NCBI GenBank assembly: GCA_018401495.1
Contig: JAGYJX010000020.1
Location: 1 to 64,000 of the forward strand
Source of the DNA: Rhodospirillaceae bacterium
GTDB taxonomy: Bacteria; Pseudomonadota; Alphaproteobacteria; Thalassobaculales; Thalassobaculaceae
Direction: 5' to 3'
DNA: 64,000 nucleotides
Under the pieces are notes generated by a model. The model was given only the letters and a program-made list of their open reading frames with translations. It searched no databases and had not been told where the DNA came from. Shown in pieces: positions 55,565-64,000 of this stretch. The position numbers and the translations under genes were made by a program. Position 1 is the first letter of the stretch, and each line of letters starts with the position of its first letter.

Positions 55565-56751
55565 GGCGCACCGATCGAAGCGGCCAACTGCCGGCCGCGG
55601 TCGCTCCAGTCGAACCGTTCGGAGCAGGCCTGGTAGGCCCTGGTGTGCAGGCGGTTGAGCAGGTCGAGGTCGTCGAGCGCCGCCAGCACTCCCTTCGCCA
55701 GCGGGCGGTGGTCGGCGAAGGTCAGCATGCTCACATCGGGCGTCAGCGGGGTGCCGGCGACGCTGCCCTCGAGGGCGGCGATCGGCAGCCGGTTGAAAAC
55801 GTAGTCCAGCACCTTCAGCTTGAAGCCGCCGCCGAGCCGCTCCGCCACCACCGCGATGCGGGACGCGTCCATGTGCGGCGCGATGGCGTCCACCCGCCCG
55901 ACCAGGCGGGTGGCGGTGAGGCCCGGGCGGAGGCTCTCGAAGAATTTCGGGTCGCCCGATCCGACAATCTCCAGCTCGGCGCCGGCCGCCGCGAAGATCG
56001 GGTCGGCGGCCGCCAGGAAGTCCTGCAGGTTCATCTGCTTGGCGATCCACTCGAAGCTGCCGACGATGATGGCCCGGCGCGGGATCGCGTCGGTGATCCG
56101 GCGCTCGGCAAGGCGACGCCCCTGGTAGCCCGGCGGCATGACGATGACCGGCTTGTCGCCTGACCGTGTCTGGAACCGCTCGGCATCCTCCGGGGTGATG
56201 GCGGTGACCAGGTCGGCCGCGTCGACCATGCGACGTTCGAGACTGCCTGCCTTGCGGGCGTCCCGGCGCAGCAGGGCGTTGCGCAGCGGGCTGCCGTCGG
56301 CGCTGGCGGCGATGCTGGTGCGCATGCTCTCTTCGTGATTGTGGGACAGATACACCAGCCTGGGACGCCGGCGGCCGCCGCGCATGGCCTTGTCGACCGC
56401 GTCCAGCGCCCAGCCCGAATTCAGGCCGTCGAACACCACGCAGTCCCAGTCCTTGCCGTCGAGCGCGGCCGAGAGCCGGCGCTGCATCGCCGTCGAGGTC
56501 GACCGGTGCGCGACGTGCGGCAACGGCGAGGCGATGCTGGTCCAGGCCGGCGGGAAGGCGTGCTGCGCGAGGTGCCAGGTCACCCGACCCTCCCGCTCAC
56601 CGTCGCGGCGGTGCGATCGGTCGTTGGCGGCGCACAGCACGTGCACCTCCGCTCCCGCGTCACCGATCGACCGGATCAACTGGCCCGAGTAGATCTTCTG
56701 TCCGTCGTGCTCCGGGGCCGGGTCGACCCAGGTTAGCCAGAGGCATCGCAT
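55561..56751 (-). CDS. Glycosyltransferase of GT4 type
   Basis: This intact 396-residue GT-B protein begins RCLWLTWVDPAPEHDGQKIY with a glycine-containing acceptor loop (YSGQLIRSIGDAGAEVHVLC). It also has VVFDGLNSGWALDAVDKAM, LVTAITPEDAERFQ and IVGSFEWIAKQMNLQDFLAA. The donor-site region is GGGFKLKVLDYVFNRLPIAA. The layout matches proteins of the glycosyltransferase/PslH-like group. It lies 20 bp after the WcaJ-like gene and overlaps the polymerase start. Confidence 0.83.
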   Translation of the reverse strand: MRCLWLTWVDPAPEHDGQKIYSGQLIRSIGDAGAEVHVLCAANDRSHRRDGEREGRVTWHLAQHAFPPAWTSIASPLPHVAHRSTSTAMQRRLSAALDGKDWDCVVFDGLNSGWALDAVDKAMRGGRRRPRLVYLSHNHEESMRTSIAASADGSPLRNALLRRDARKAGSLERRMVDAADLVTAITPEDAERFQTRSGDKPVIVMPPGYQGRRLAERRITDAIPRRAIIVGSFEWIAKQMNLQDFLAAADPIFAAAGAELEIVGSGDPKFFESLRPGLTATRLVGRVDAIAPHMDASRIAVVAERLGGGFKLKVLDYVFNRLPIAALEGSVAGTPLTPDVSMLTFADHRPLAKGVLAALDDLDLLNRLHTRAYQACSERFDWSDRGRQLAASIGAP

Positions 56752-56771
56752 CGTCGATCGCTCGCGGTTGT

Positions 56772-58235
56772 TCAGAACGCGTTCTTGCCGGTGAAGCCCG
56801 TGAAGATCGTCATCACGATGATCTTCAGGTCGAGCCAGAGGGACCAATCCTCGATGTAGGCGATGTCGTGGTGCACCCGGCGCCGGATCTGCTCGACGGT
56901 TTCGGTCTCGCCGCGCCAGCCGTTGACCTGTGCCCAGCCGGTGATCCCGGGCTTGACCCGGTGGCGGGCGGCGTACTGCTGCACCGCCTCCTGGTACAGG
57001 ACCCCGCCGGCCTTGGCCGACACCGCGTGCGGCCGCGGCCCCACGATCGACATCTCGCCGCGCAGGACGTTGAAGAACTGCGGCAGCTCGTCCAGGCTGC
57101 TGGAGCGCAGGAAGCGGCCGAGCCGGGTGATGCGCGGGTCGCCGCGCCGGGTCAGCTGGCTGGCGTCGGGATCGGCCATGTGGTGGTGCATGGTGCGGAA
57201 CTTCCACACCTCGAAGAGCTGGTTGTTGAAGCCGTAGCGCTTCTGGCGGAACAGGATCGGTCCCTTGCTGTCGATCTTGATCGCCACCGCGATCGTCGCC
57301 AGCACCGGCAGGATCAGGATCAGGATCAGGGTCGCCAGAATGCGGTCCTCGAGTTCCTTCACCAGGTAGCGCCAGCCGGTCATCGGGCGGTCGGCGAGCG
57401 CCAGCATCGGGACGTCGGCGACGTAGCGCACCCGCGGCCGCACAAGCGACAGGCCGACGCCGCGCGGGCACAGCAGCACGTCTACCGGGTACTGGTAGAG
57501 GCAACCGAGGGTCCGCAGCACCCAGTCCTCCTCGGCCCACGGGATCGCGACCACCACCGTGTCGACCTCGTTGTTGCGGATGCAGCGCTCCAGGGCGTCG
57601 AGATCGACGCTGCTGGCGGTTCCCGAGAACACGTCGACCACCTCCACCCAGCGGTCGCCGCTGAGCTCGACCTGCTGCAGCAGCCGCTCGGCGTGCTCGG
57701 GATCGCCCACGATCGCGATCCGTCGGCGCAGCGACTGCTCGAACACGCCGCCTCGCACCAGCGCCAGGACCATCAGCCTGAGCGAGACCAGCGTCAGCAC
57801 CGACATCAGGAACCAGATTCCGGCCCAGACCCGCGAGTACTCGATTGAGGTCTTGGTGAAGTAGCTCAGCACGATCAGCACGCCGGCGACCATCGCGCAG
57901 GCCCCGAGAAGCCTCAGGACGGCCGTGCCCGGCCGCCGCAGCATCGCCATGTCATACAGCCGCATCACGCGAAACGCGTTCAGCGCCAGCACCGTGCCGA
58001 GCACCGTCACCATCGCGTAGGGCGGTGCTTCGGTGTAGGGGTCGTCGAGCAGCCACAGCAGGTAGGCGATGTAGCTGCCGCCCGCCACCGCGATGGCGTC
58101 GGCCACCGCGATCAGGCCGCTGAGGACGGGTGCGGTGAACGCCACGGACGTCGGCCGGCCGGGCGCGGCGCGCGCCTCGGTCTTCAGCTTCTGCGGTCCG
58201 CGTGGCGGTCTCGTCGGCCAGGTGGTCTCGGACAT
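56772..58235 (-). CDS. wcaJ: Initiating polyprenyl glycosylphosphotransferase, WcaJ-like
   Basis: This 487-residue inner-membrane enzyme transfers a sugar-1-phosphate to undecaprenyl phosphate, the first step of repeat-unit assembly. Four N-terminal membrane helices and a CoA-binding-like domain (RRIAIVGDPEHAERLLQQVE) precede the bacterial sugar transferase domain. That domain shows IKIDSKGPILFRQKRYGFNN, VWKFRTMHHHMADPDASQ, LGRFLRSSSLDELPQFFNVL then RGEMSIVGPRPHA, and VKPGITGWAQVNGWRGETET. The C-terminus FTGFTGKNAF is typical. It lies 67 bp after the 58303 glycosyltransferase. Confidence 0.95.
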   Translation of the reverse strand: MSETTWPTRPPRGPQKLKTEARAAPGRPTSVAFTAPVLSGLIAVADAIAVAGGSYIAYLLWLLDDPYTEAPPYAMVTVLGTVLALNAFRVMRLYDMAMLRRPGTAVLRLLGACAMVAGVLIVLSYFTKTSIEYSRVWAGIWFLMSVLTLVSLRLMVLALVRGGVFEQSLRRRIAIVGDPEHAERLLQQVELSGDRWVEVVDVFSGTASSVDLDALERCIRNNEVDTVVVAIPWAEEDWVLRTLGCLYQYPVDVLLCPRGVGLSLVRPRVRYVADVPMLALADRPMTGWRYLVKELEDRILATLILILILPVLATIAVAIKIDSKGPILFRQKRYGFNNQLFEVWKFRTMHHHMADPDASQLTRRGDPRITRLGRFLRSSSLDELPQFFNVLRGEMSIVGPRPHAVSAKAGGVLYQEAVQQYAARHRVKPGITGWAQVNGWRGETETVEQIRRRVHHDIAYIEDWSLWLDLKIIVMTIFTGFTGKNAF

Positions 58236-58302
58236 CGCCTACCTCCATCGTGGCGAAGCAAACCCGGTGGCACGCCAAACCGGGTCATGCTGCATCTGCG
58301 AA

Positions 58303-59627
58303 TTAGACACCGGGGCCGGCGGATTCGCTCGTGGTCAGCCGGCGACGGGGTGTGGTCAATTTGTCACTGGAATCGACGCTGGCCGCGGAACTGTCGATTT
58401 GCCCGATTCGGGCCGGCAGGATCGGGTCCAGGATGGCGGCGGCGAAGGCGTCCGGTGTCAGCCCGGCGGCGAACGCGGCAAGCCGGTCAGGATCGGCGAG
58501 CTGGCCCCGTTGGAGCCCGACGGCGGCGGCCAGGGCGCGGGCCAGGGACGCGGCATCGCTGGTGTCGGCGGTCAGCCCCAGGCCGCGGTCGCGGACCAGC
58601 CGGCCGACCAGTCCGTAATCCTGGGCGATCACCGGCCGACCACGGCTTGCCGCCCACATCAGGACGCCGCTCGAGCCGACGAAGCGCTGGTAGGGGGCCA
58701 GAACCGCGTCGCAGCGGTCGATCAGCGCGGCGATCTCGCCGGATTTCAGGAATCGGGGTTCGAGATGCAGCCACAGGGCCGGCTGCAGGCGCCGGAGCGA
58801 GGCGATGGCGGCGTCGAGCTCGTCGCGGATCGTCGGATCGACCTCGCCGGCGACGATCACGGCGGTCCGGGAGGCGGTTGTCGGATCCATCAGCGCCAAC
58901 GCCCGCATCAGGGCGAGCACACCCTTGCGCTCGCTCAGGACGCCGAACAGGACGAAGAGCGTGCGACCCTCGGGTGCCCGTTCGGCCAGATACCGATCGC
59001 CTTCCGACGGTTCGAGCGGCGGGAACGCCGGATCGACCAGTGTCACGACTTTGTCACCGCCGGGGTAGGTCGCCCGGGCGTAGGCCGGGAAGCCGTCGTC
59101 GAGGGTGTGGACACGTTGCACCGCGCCGCGGCGCAGCATCAGACGGTAGAGCCAGGCCTTCCGCAGATCGCGCAGGCGCTCGCCGGTCCGGCCGGTACCG
59201 TGCCGGTAGTGCACCGACGGCCGGAACAGGATGCCCGATACGGCGCGTCCGCGGCCCATGGGAAGGCCGAGGGCGAGCGGCAGGGTCAGGTGGTCGAGTT
59301 CCAGGAACAGACCGTGCCGGCCGCCGGTCCTGTCGAGATACCGGCGCATCGTCCACCAGCGCGCCAGACCGCTGATCGCGAGCCGGCGATGGGTGCAGAG
59401 CGCCACCTCGCGCTCGGTCAGCGCCAGCACCGACAGGCCCGGCACCGGGTTGGCGCGAAGCTCGCCCGCAGCGCCTCGGCGACCGGCGGTGCCACCACGA
59501 AGGTCAGGCGCGGCGCCGGATCGCCCTGGCGTACCCGGGCTGCCAGATGCTCGAGCCACTCCCGGCCGTGGCCCCGCGGTGCCGGCTCCAGCACCACCAG
59601 GTCGGGTGCCGCGGGCGCGTCCCCCAT
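58303..59627 (-). CDS. Glycosyltransferase of GT4 type (frameshifted)
   Basis: It starts at ATG 59627, which shares a base with the upstream wcaI-like stop (TGATG). The first about 57 residues include LVVLEPAPRGHGREWLEHLA. A missing base near 59452-59458 joins them to NPVPGLSVLALTEREVALCT. The donor half reads RTLFVLFGVLSERKGVLALM, then IDRCDAVLAPYQRFVGSSGV then LMWAASRGRPVIAQDYG. Corrected length is about 441 residues. Sugar specificity is unknown. Confidence 0.8.
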
Positions 59628-60857
59628 CACCGGATCCCGAGCGCAAGCCGCCGCAGGGTCGCCTCGAAGACGCCGAGCACCGGCGGCCTTGTCGTGGCGC
59701 GCGATGACGAAGGCGCGACCCCGGGCGCCGAGGTCGGCGCGGCGGCGTTCGTCGATACCGAGCGCCATCACCGCGTCGGCGAGCGCCTCGGGATCGCCGG
59801 GCGGCACGCACTGGAAGGCTCCGGTCTCTTCCTGCAGCCGCCACAGATGCGACCCCGGCTCGGCGGTGGCCACGAACGGCCGGCCGGCGGCCATGATTCC
59901 GTAGACCTTCGACGGCACCGCGTAGTCGGCCGCCTTGCCATCCTGCGGCACCAGGTGGACGTCACCCTCGGACAGGCTGTCGGCCAGCTGGCTGGTCGGC
60001 ACCAGCGGCAGAAACTCGATGTTGGTCAGGCCGCGCCGCGCCGCCTCGTCGATCAGCCGGTCGGCCTCGCCGCCCTTGCCGCGGACCATGATCCGGACCG
60101 CGGCGTTGCGGCGCTGCAGGATCTCGGCGAGGTCGATCACCTGGTTGAGGCCCTGCTTGCGCCCGAGATTGCCGCTGTACAGGGCCGTGACCGTGCCGTC
60201 GGCGGCGCGGGCGATCGGCTGGATGGCGGCGGCGTCGACCCAGATCGGCAGCACCTGGATCGGTGCGGTCACGCCCTGGGCAATCAAACGCTGTTGCATG
60301 TGCTCGGAGAGCACGAAGATCACGTCGACGCCGTTGAGCACCCGGCGTTCCAGGAACCGCATCGCCGACAGGAGCCAGCCCTTGCGACCGACCATGCCGA
60401 GGCCGGCCGCCAGCCCGGACTGGATGTCGTGCACCAGCGCCACGTGGTGGCCGTTCCGCCGGCAGGCCAGCCGGCCGAGCAGCACGCTCAGCACCGACGG
60501 GCAGAGCGACACCACATGCCGGCTGCGGGCGACCCGTCCGGTGGCCAGCGCCGTCAAGCCGCGGGCCAGGAACAGGAACTCGCCGAGCATGCGCCCGAGC
60601 GCCCCGCGGCGTTCGGGCCGCCACGGTGGCACCCGGGTGACGGCGACGCCGTTCTGGCGCTCGCGGTCACGGCTTCCGTCGGCGTAGGACGCCGGCACCA
60701 CCCCTTCCGGGTAGCTCGGTCGGCAGGTGAACACCCGCACCTGCCAGCCGGCGATCGTCAGCCACTCCGCCAGGTCGGTGCAGTACGGGGCGGAGCCGAT
60801 CGGTTCCGGCCAGTAGAACTGCGTCACCATCAGGATGTCGGGGCTGGCGTGGTTCAT
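59627..60857 (-). CDS. wcaI: Glycosyltransferase, WcaI-like (frameshifted near C-terminus)
   Basis: The start ILMVTQFYWPEPIGSAPYCT and FTCRPSYPEGVVPASYADGS match WcaI-type enzymes. So do ALVHDIQSGLAAGLGMVG, the diagnostic VTALYSGNLGRKQGLNQVID, and HLVPQDGKAADYAVPSKVYG. An extra G near 59678-59686 breaks the frame after RHDKAA; the corrected end VLGVFEATLRRLALGIR runs to TGA at 59627. Corrected length is about 410 residues. WcaI adds a fucose-type residue in colanic acid, so the presence of gmd and fcl fits. Its start overlaps the wzc stop. Confidence 0.87.
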
Positions 60858-63146
60858 CAGGCGGCTCGCGATGCCGTCGTGCGGGGGGCGTAGGGATAGA
60901 TCGCGTCACCCATGCCGTAGCGGCGATAGCCCTTGGGATCGGCGTCGGACAGGATGATCCCGCGGAACCGGCCGCCGGCGAACGTCAGGTTCTTGATGGC
61001 GTCGATGACCACGTCACGGGTCGGCTGACCCCAGCGCACGACGAAGGCGATCTCTTCTGCCATGCGGGCGAGCGCAAGCGCGTCCGGTCCGGCGAGCACG
61101 GGCGGCGTGTCGATGACCACCATGTCGTAGTGCTTGGACAACGTGCCGAGCAGCATCCGCAGCCGGGCGTAACGCTCGGCGGTGTTGGGGATCAGCGCGA
61201 TGTCGCCGGCGAAGATGGCGTGCACGCCGGTTGCGTGGTCCCGGAACACAACCTCGTCCGGCGTCGCCATGCCGGCCAGCAGATCTCCCAGGCCGGGGCT
61301 CTCAGCCCGGCCGAAGAAGCTGTGGATGGTCGGGCGGCGCCAGTCGCAGTCGAGAATGATCACGCGCAGGCCGCTGCGGGCAACCTGCCGCACCAGCGAG
61401 ATCGAGATCCGCGACTTGCCTTCCTGCGGCGTCGCCGAGGTGACCATGACCACCTTGTGGGCGTGGGCGTCGGGGCCGAAGACCAGCCGTTCGTAGAGGT
61501 TGCCGACGGCCTGGCCGAACGGGGTGTGCGGTCGGTCGGCGACGCCGCCGCCGACGAACGCCAGACGGTCGGGCGGCGGGATGACCGCGAGGACCGGCAG
61601 GTTGGTCGCCTCCTCGACCTGCCGCGAGGTGCGGAAGGTGCGATCGAGGTTCTCGCGCATCAGCCCGGTCATCATGCCGATCAGGCCGCCGCCGATCATG
61701 CCGAGGAGCACCAGCATGGTGGTCGGGGGGTAGCTCGCCGACAGCGGTGTCGCCGCCTCCGAGATCACCACCGAGCTCTGCTCTTCGACGGTCGGGTGGG
61801 AATCCGTCTCCCTCGACCGGTCCAGGAAGCTGACCAGCAGCCGTCGGTCGGCCTCGGCCTGCCGCTCCAGCTCGCGCAGCTGGATGGACTTCTCGTTGAC
61901 CTCGCCCATGTCGGTCTGCAGGCCGTTCAGGCTGGCCCGCAGCGACGCCACGCGGGCCCGGTTCGACTGGGCCTCGTGCCGCAGGGCCTCGACGATCTTG
62001 CCGACCTCGCTGCCGATCTTGTTCTGGATGTCGGTGATCTGGGCCTGGATGTCCCGCATGCGGGGATGCTGCGGTCCGAAGGTCGATCCCATCTCGGCGT
62101 ACTGCCGCTCGACCTCGGCCTGGCGTTGCTTGAGGGCCTGGATCAGCGGCGAGTTCACCACCTCCGGCAACGACTGGAACGGGGTCTCGCCCGCGCCGGA
62201 CGCTCTCCGCCTGCGCCAAGCGCGCCTCGGTGGAGGCCCGCTCGGTCTGCGCGAGGATGAGCTGGGTGTTCAACTCGGTCACCTGCTGGGCGGTGACCTG
62301 GTCGCTGCGGGTCTCGAACAACCCGTTCTGGCGCCGGTACTCCTCGGTCGCCCGCTCCGACGCCTCGACCTTCTCGCGCAGCTCGGCGATCCGTCCGTCG
62401 AGCCATTCGGTGGCGGTGTCGGTCGCCTGGACCCGGCGGATCATCTGCTGCTCGATGTAGGTGTTCGCCACCGTGTTGGCGATGCGCGCCGCGGTGTCCG
62501 GGTTCTCGGAGGTGGCGGCGATCGACAGCACGTGCGAACGCTGCAACGGTGTCACCGAAACGCTGCTCATCACCCGGCTGACCACGATCTGGTCGATCCG
62601 CTTGTCGCGTTCCTCCTGGCTCCGAACCGGCGGTTCGGCCGTCGGTTCGAGCAGCCCGATACCTTGCAGCGCGCCGACGGCACTGGTCTTGACGAACGCC
62701 TTGGCGTCGTTGATCGCCTGGCGCCAGGCCGGGGTGTCGCGCAGCGTCGGGTTGAACTCCGGGTCCTGGTCGAGGGCCAGTCGGTGTGCCACCTGGGCGG
62801 CGATGCTCCGCGACTGCAACACGAAGCTCTGGCTCTGCACGACTTCCTGGTTCGCGGACATCTCCTGCAGGATGGTCGGCAGGCCGGTGACGTTCGCCCT
62901 CTCGACGCCGATCAGGACCTGGGTTTCGGATTCGTACATGGGCGTGAGCGTCAGGCAGACCGCTATGGTGAGCAGCCCGCCGGCGGCCACCGACCCGGCG
63001 ATGGTCGTCCGGCGTCGCCAGAGCTTCCGGAACAGGTCCATGCCGTCGCCGCCTTCGGGCGGGGCGTAGAAGGACTCGATCCGGAAGTCGGCCGGCGACG
63101 TCGGCCGATACGGGAGTCGGGGCAGCGAGGGATCGTGAGGGCGCAT
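60857..63146 (-). CDS. wzc: Wzc-type polysaccharide co-polymerase / BY-kinase (frameshifted)
   Basis: This inner-membrane protein controls chain length and export. Wzz domain helices flank a long periplasmic coiled coil (ELREKVEASERATEEYRRQN). The cytoplasmic kinase domain has a Walker A-like motif TSATPQEGKSRISISL (Gly-Lys-Ser rather than Gly-Lys-Thr), Walker A' LDCDWRRPTIHSFFG and Walker B VVIDTPPVLAGPDALAL. The C-terminus holds a small Tyr cluster, DPKGYRRYGMGDAIYPYAPR. A break near 62190-62205 lies in the coiled coil. Corrected length is about 763 residues. It overlaps wza upstream and wcaI downstream (TGATG). No Wzb-type phosphatase gene is in the window. Confidence 0.93.
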
Positions 63147-63731
63147 CAGAAGTACCGTTCCCGGACCGTCACGACATCTCCCGGCTGCACCGGGGAGTTG
63201 ACGTCGACGAGCCGCTTGGCGCGGTCGGGGTCCGTGTTGCGGGTGATGAAGAACTGGTCGTCACGGGCGCGGTAGGTGAAGCCGCCGGCCAGCGCCACCG
63301 CGTTCATGACGACCATGCCGTCGACATACGGGTAGCTGCCGGGATTCTGGACCTCGCCGACGATGTAGAACGGCCGGTAGGACAGCACCTGGATGTTGAC
63401 CTTGGGGTCGTTCAGGTATTTCGGCGACAGCTCCGAGGTGATGGCGGCCGCGAGTTCGTCCGCGGTCGAGCCTCCGGCCGGCACCTTGCCGATCAGCGGC
63501 ATCGAGATGTTGCCGCCGCCGTCGACGACGCGCTCGCCGGTCAACTCGTCCTGGCCGAACACGGTCGACCAACACCCGGTCGCCGTTGCCGAGTTGGTAG
63601 GCCGTCTGCTGGATCGGGATGTCGGGCAAGGCGTTGGAGCTGCCGGCACAGCCTGAGAGCAGGCCGACGGCGAGAATGGTACCGGCCAGCAGGGCCTTTC
63701 GTACCGTGGGCAGGACAGTGTCTTTTACCAT
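63146..63731 (-). CDS. wza: Wza-type outer-membrane polysaccharide export lipoprotein (frameshifted)
   Basis: This forms the outer-membrane exit channel with Wzc. The lipoprotein signal is KALLAGTILAVGLLSGC, with lipobox LSGC. The poly-export domain reads YQLGNGDRVLV, then, after removing one base near 63563-63569, VFGQDELTGERVVDGGGNIS and MPLIGKVPAGGSTADELAAA. A SLBB domain follows (FYIVGEVQNPGSYPYVDG). ATG at 63731 is preferred because GGGAG lies 9 bp upstream; 63740 is the alternative. It is short (about 195 residues), lacking the extra domains of E. coli Wza, as is common in alphaproteobacteria. Confidence 0.92.
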
Positions 63732-63751
63732 CGTCGTCATCTCCCTTTTGG

Positions 63752-64000
63752 TTATGACGTGAGCCCGAGTGCGTCGGCAGGCGCTCGTTCCGTCGAAGAC
63801 CGTCGATTGGCCAGGGTTGTTCCCGCGCCGTTGAGGGCGTGCCGGCTGGCGAGCCAGCGCCAGGCGTGGGACAGCTGGGTGTCGAGGCTGTGGTAACGCG
63901 GGCGCCAGCCCAGGACCGCGCGGGCGTGGCTGGCGTCGGCGACCAGGGTCGCCGGATCGCCTTCCCGCGCCGCTTCGACGCGTGCCCGGATCGGCCGGCT
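63752..64000 (-). CDS. galE: UDP-glucose 4-epimerase GalE, C-terminal part (5' end outside window)
   Basis: The frame open from the window edge to TAA at 63752 encodes a GalE-type C-terminus: EAAREGDPATLVADASHARA, then VLGWRPRYHSLDTQLSHAWR then WLAS. The pattern R.GDPA.LVAD...A...LGW.P.Y..L is diagnostic. About 25 extra Thr/Ser/Ala-rich residues follow the usual end. It lies 20 bp upstream of wza and is probably the same operon, supplying UDP-galactose. Confidence 0.85.
   Translation of the reverse strand, partial: SRPIRARVEAAREGDPATLVADASHARAVLGWRPRYHSLDTQLSHAWRWLASRHALNGAGTTLANRRSSTERAPADALGLTS

Overview
The window is very GC-rich coding DNA from an alphaproteobacterium, probably Rhodospirillales-like. 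Three independent signals support this: an EcfG-type general stress sigma factor with a NepR-like partner (an alphaproteobacterial system), a LexA box of the alphaproteobacterial form GTTC-N7-GTTC upstream of imuA-imuB-dnaE2, and several matches to the EcfG promoter form GGAAC-N16/17-GTT. No rRNA, tRNA, CRISPR array or replication origin was seen.

Layout. 1-3002 (minus): molybdate uptake operon modE-modA-modB-modC. 3143-5008 (plus): a TPR/winged-helix regulator and a small beta-propeller protein. 5178-6760: a decayed IS256-family transposase among dispersed intergenic repeats. 6760-11482 (minus): a GntR regulator, a polysaccharide deacetylase and a NitT/TauT-type ABC importer, divergent from a MetE-like methyltransferase (11616-12665). 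12690-16558: copper module with a small membrane protein, cueR, copA and divergent copZ, with CueR-type operators between copA and copZ. 16596-18895: a DUF3604-like protein. 18892-27643 (minus): a peptide/opine-type ABC importer with M81 metallopeptidase and amidase. 27987-34568: a general-stress island (small membrane protein, SYLF protein, YflT-like protein, KatE-type catalase, NepR-like anti-sigma factor, YciE-like ferritin-fold protein, EcfG sigma factor, Cu/Zn superoxide dismutase). 34565-35974: two SAM-dependent enzymes. 36076-42134 (minus): the SOS mutagenesis operon imuA-imuB-dnaE2 behind a LexA box. 42397-64000: a large exopolysaccharide locus.

The exopolysaccharide locus has an outer-membrane beta-barrel protein, then a plus-strand arm (glycosyltransferase, gmd, fcl, flippase, WcaK-like pyruvyltransferase, WcaL-like glycosyltransferase). 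This converges on a minus-strand arm (galE tail, wza, wzc, wcaI-like and three other glycosyltransferases, WcaJ-like initiating enzyme, Wzy-like polymerase, beta-helix protein). Together these form a Wzx/Wzy-type pathway for a fucose-containing, probably pyruvylated polymer that resembles colanic acid in gene content.

Data quality matters here. About 29 single frameshifts interrupt about 24 otherwise well-conserved genes, most of them repairable by one or two bases in short G/C runs. I read most of these as sequencing or assembly errors, annotate the affected genes across their full extent, and give the approximate breakpoint. The IS256 copy is different: it has about five breaks within 1 kb and is probably a genuine relic.
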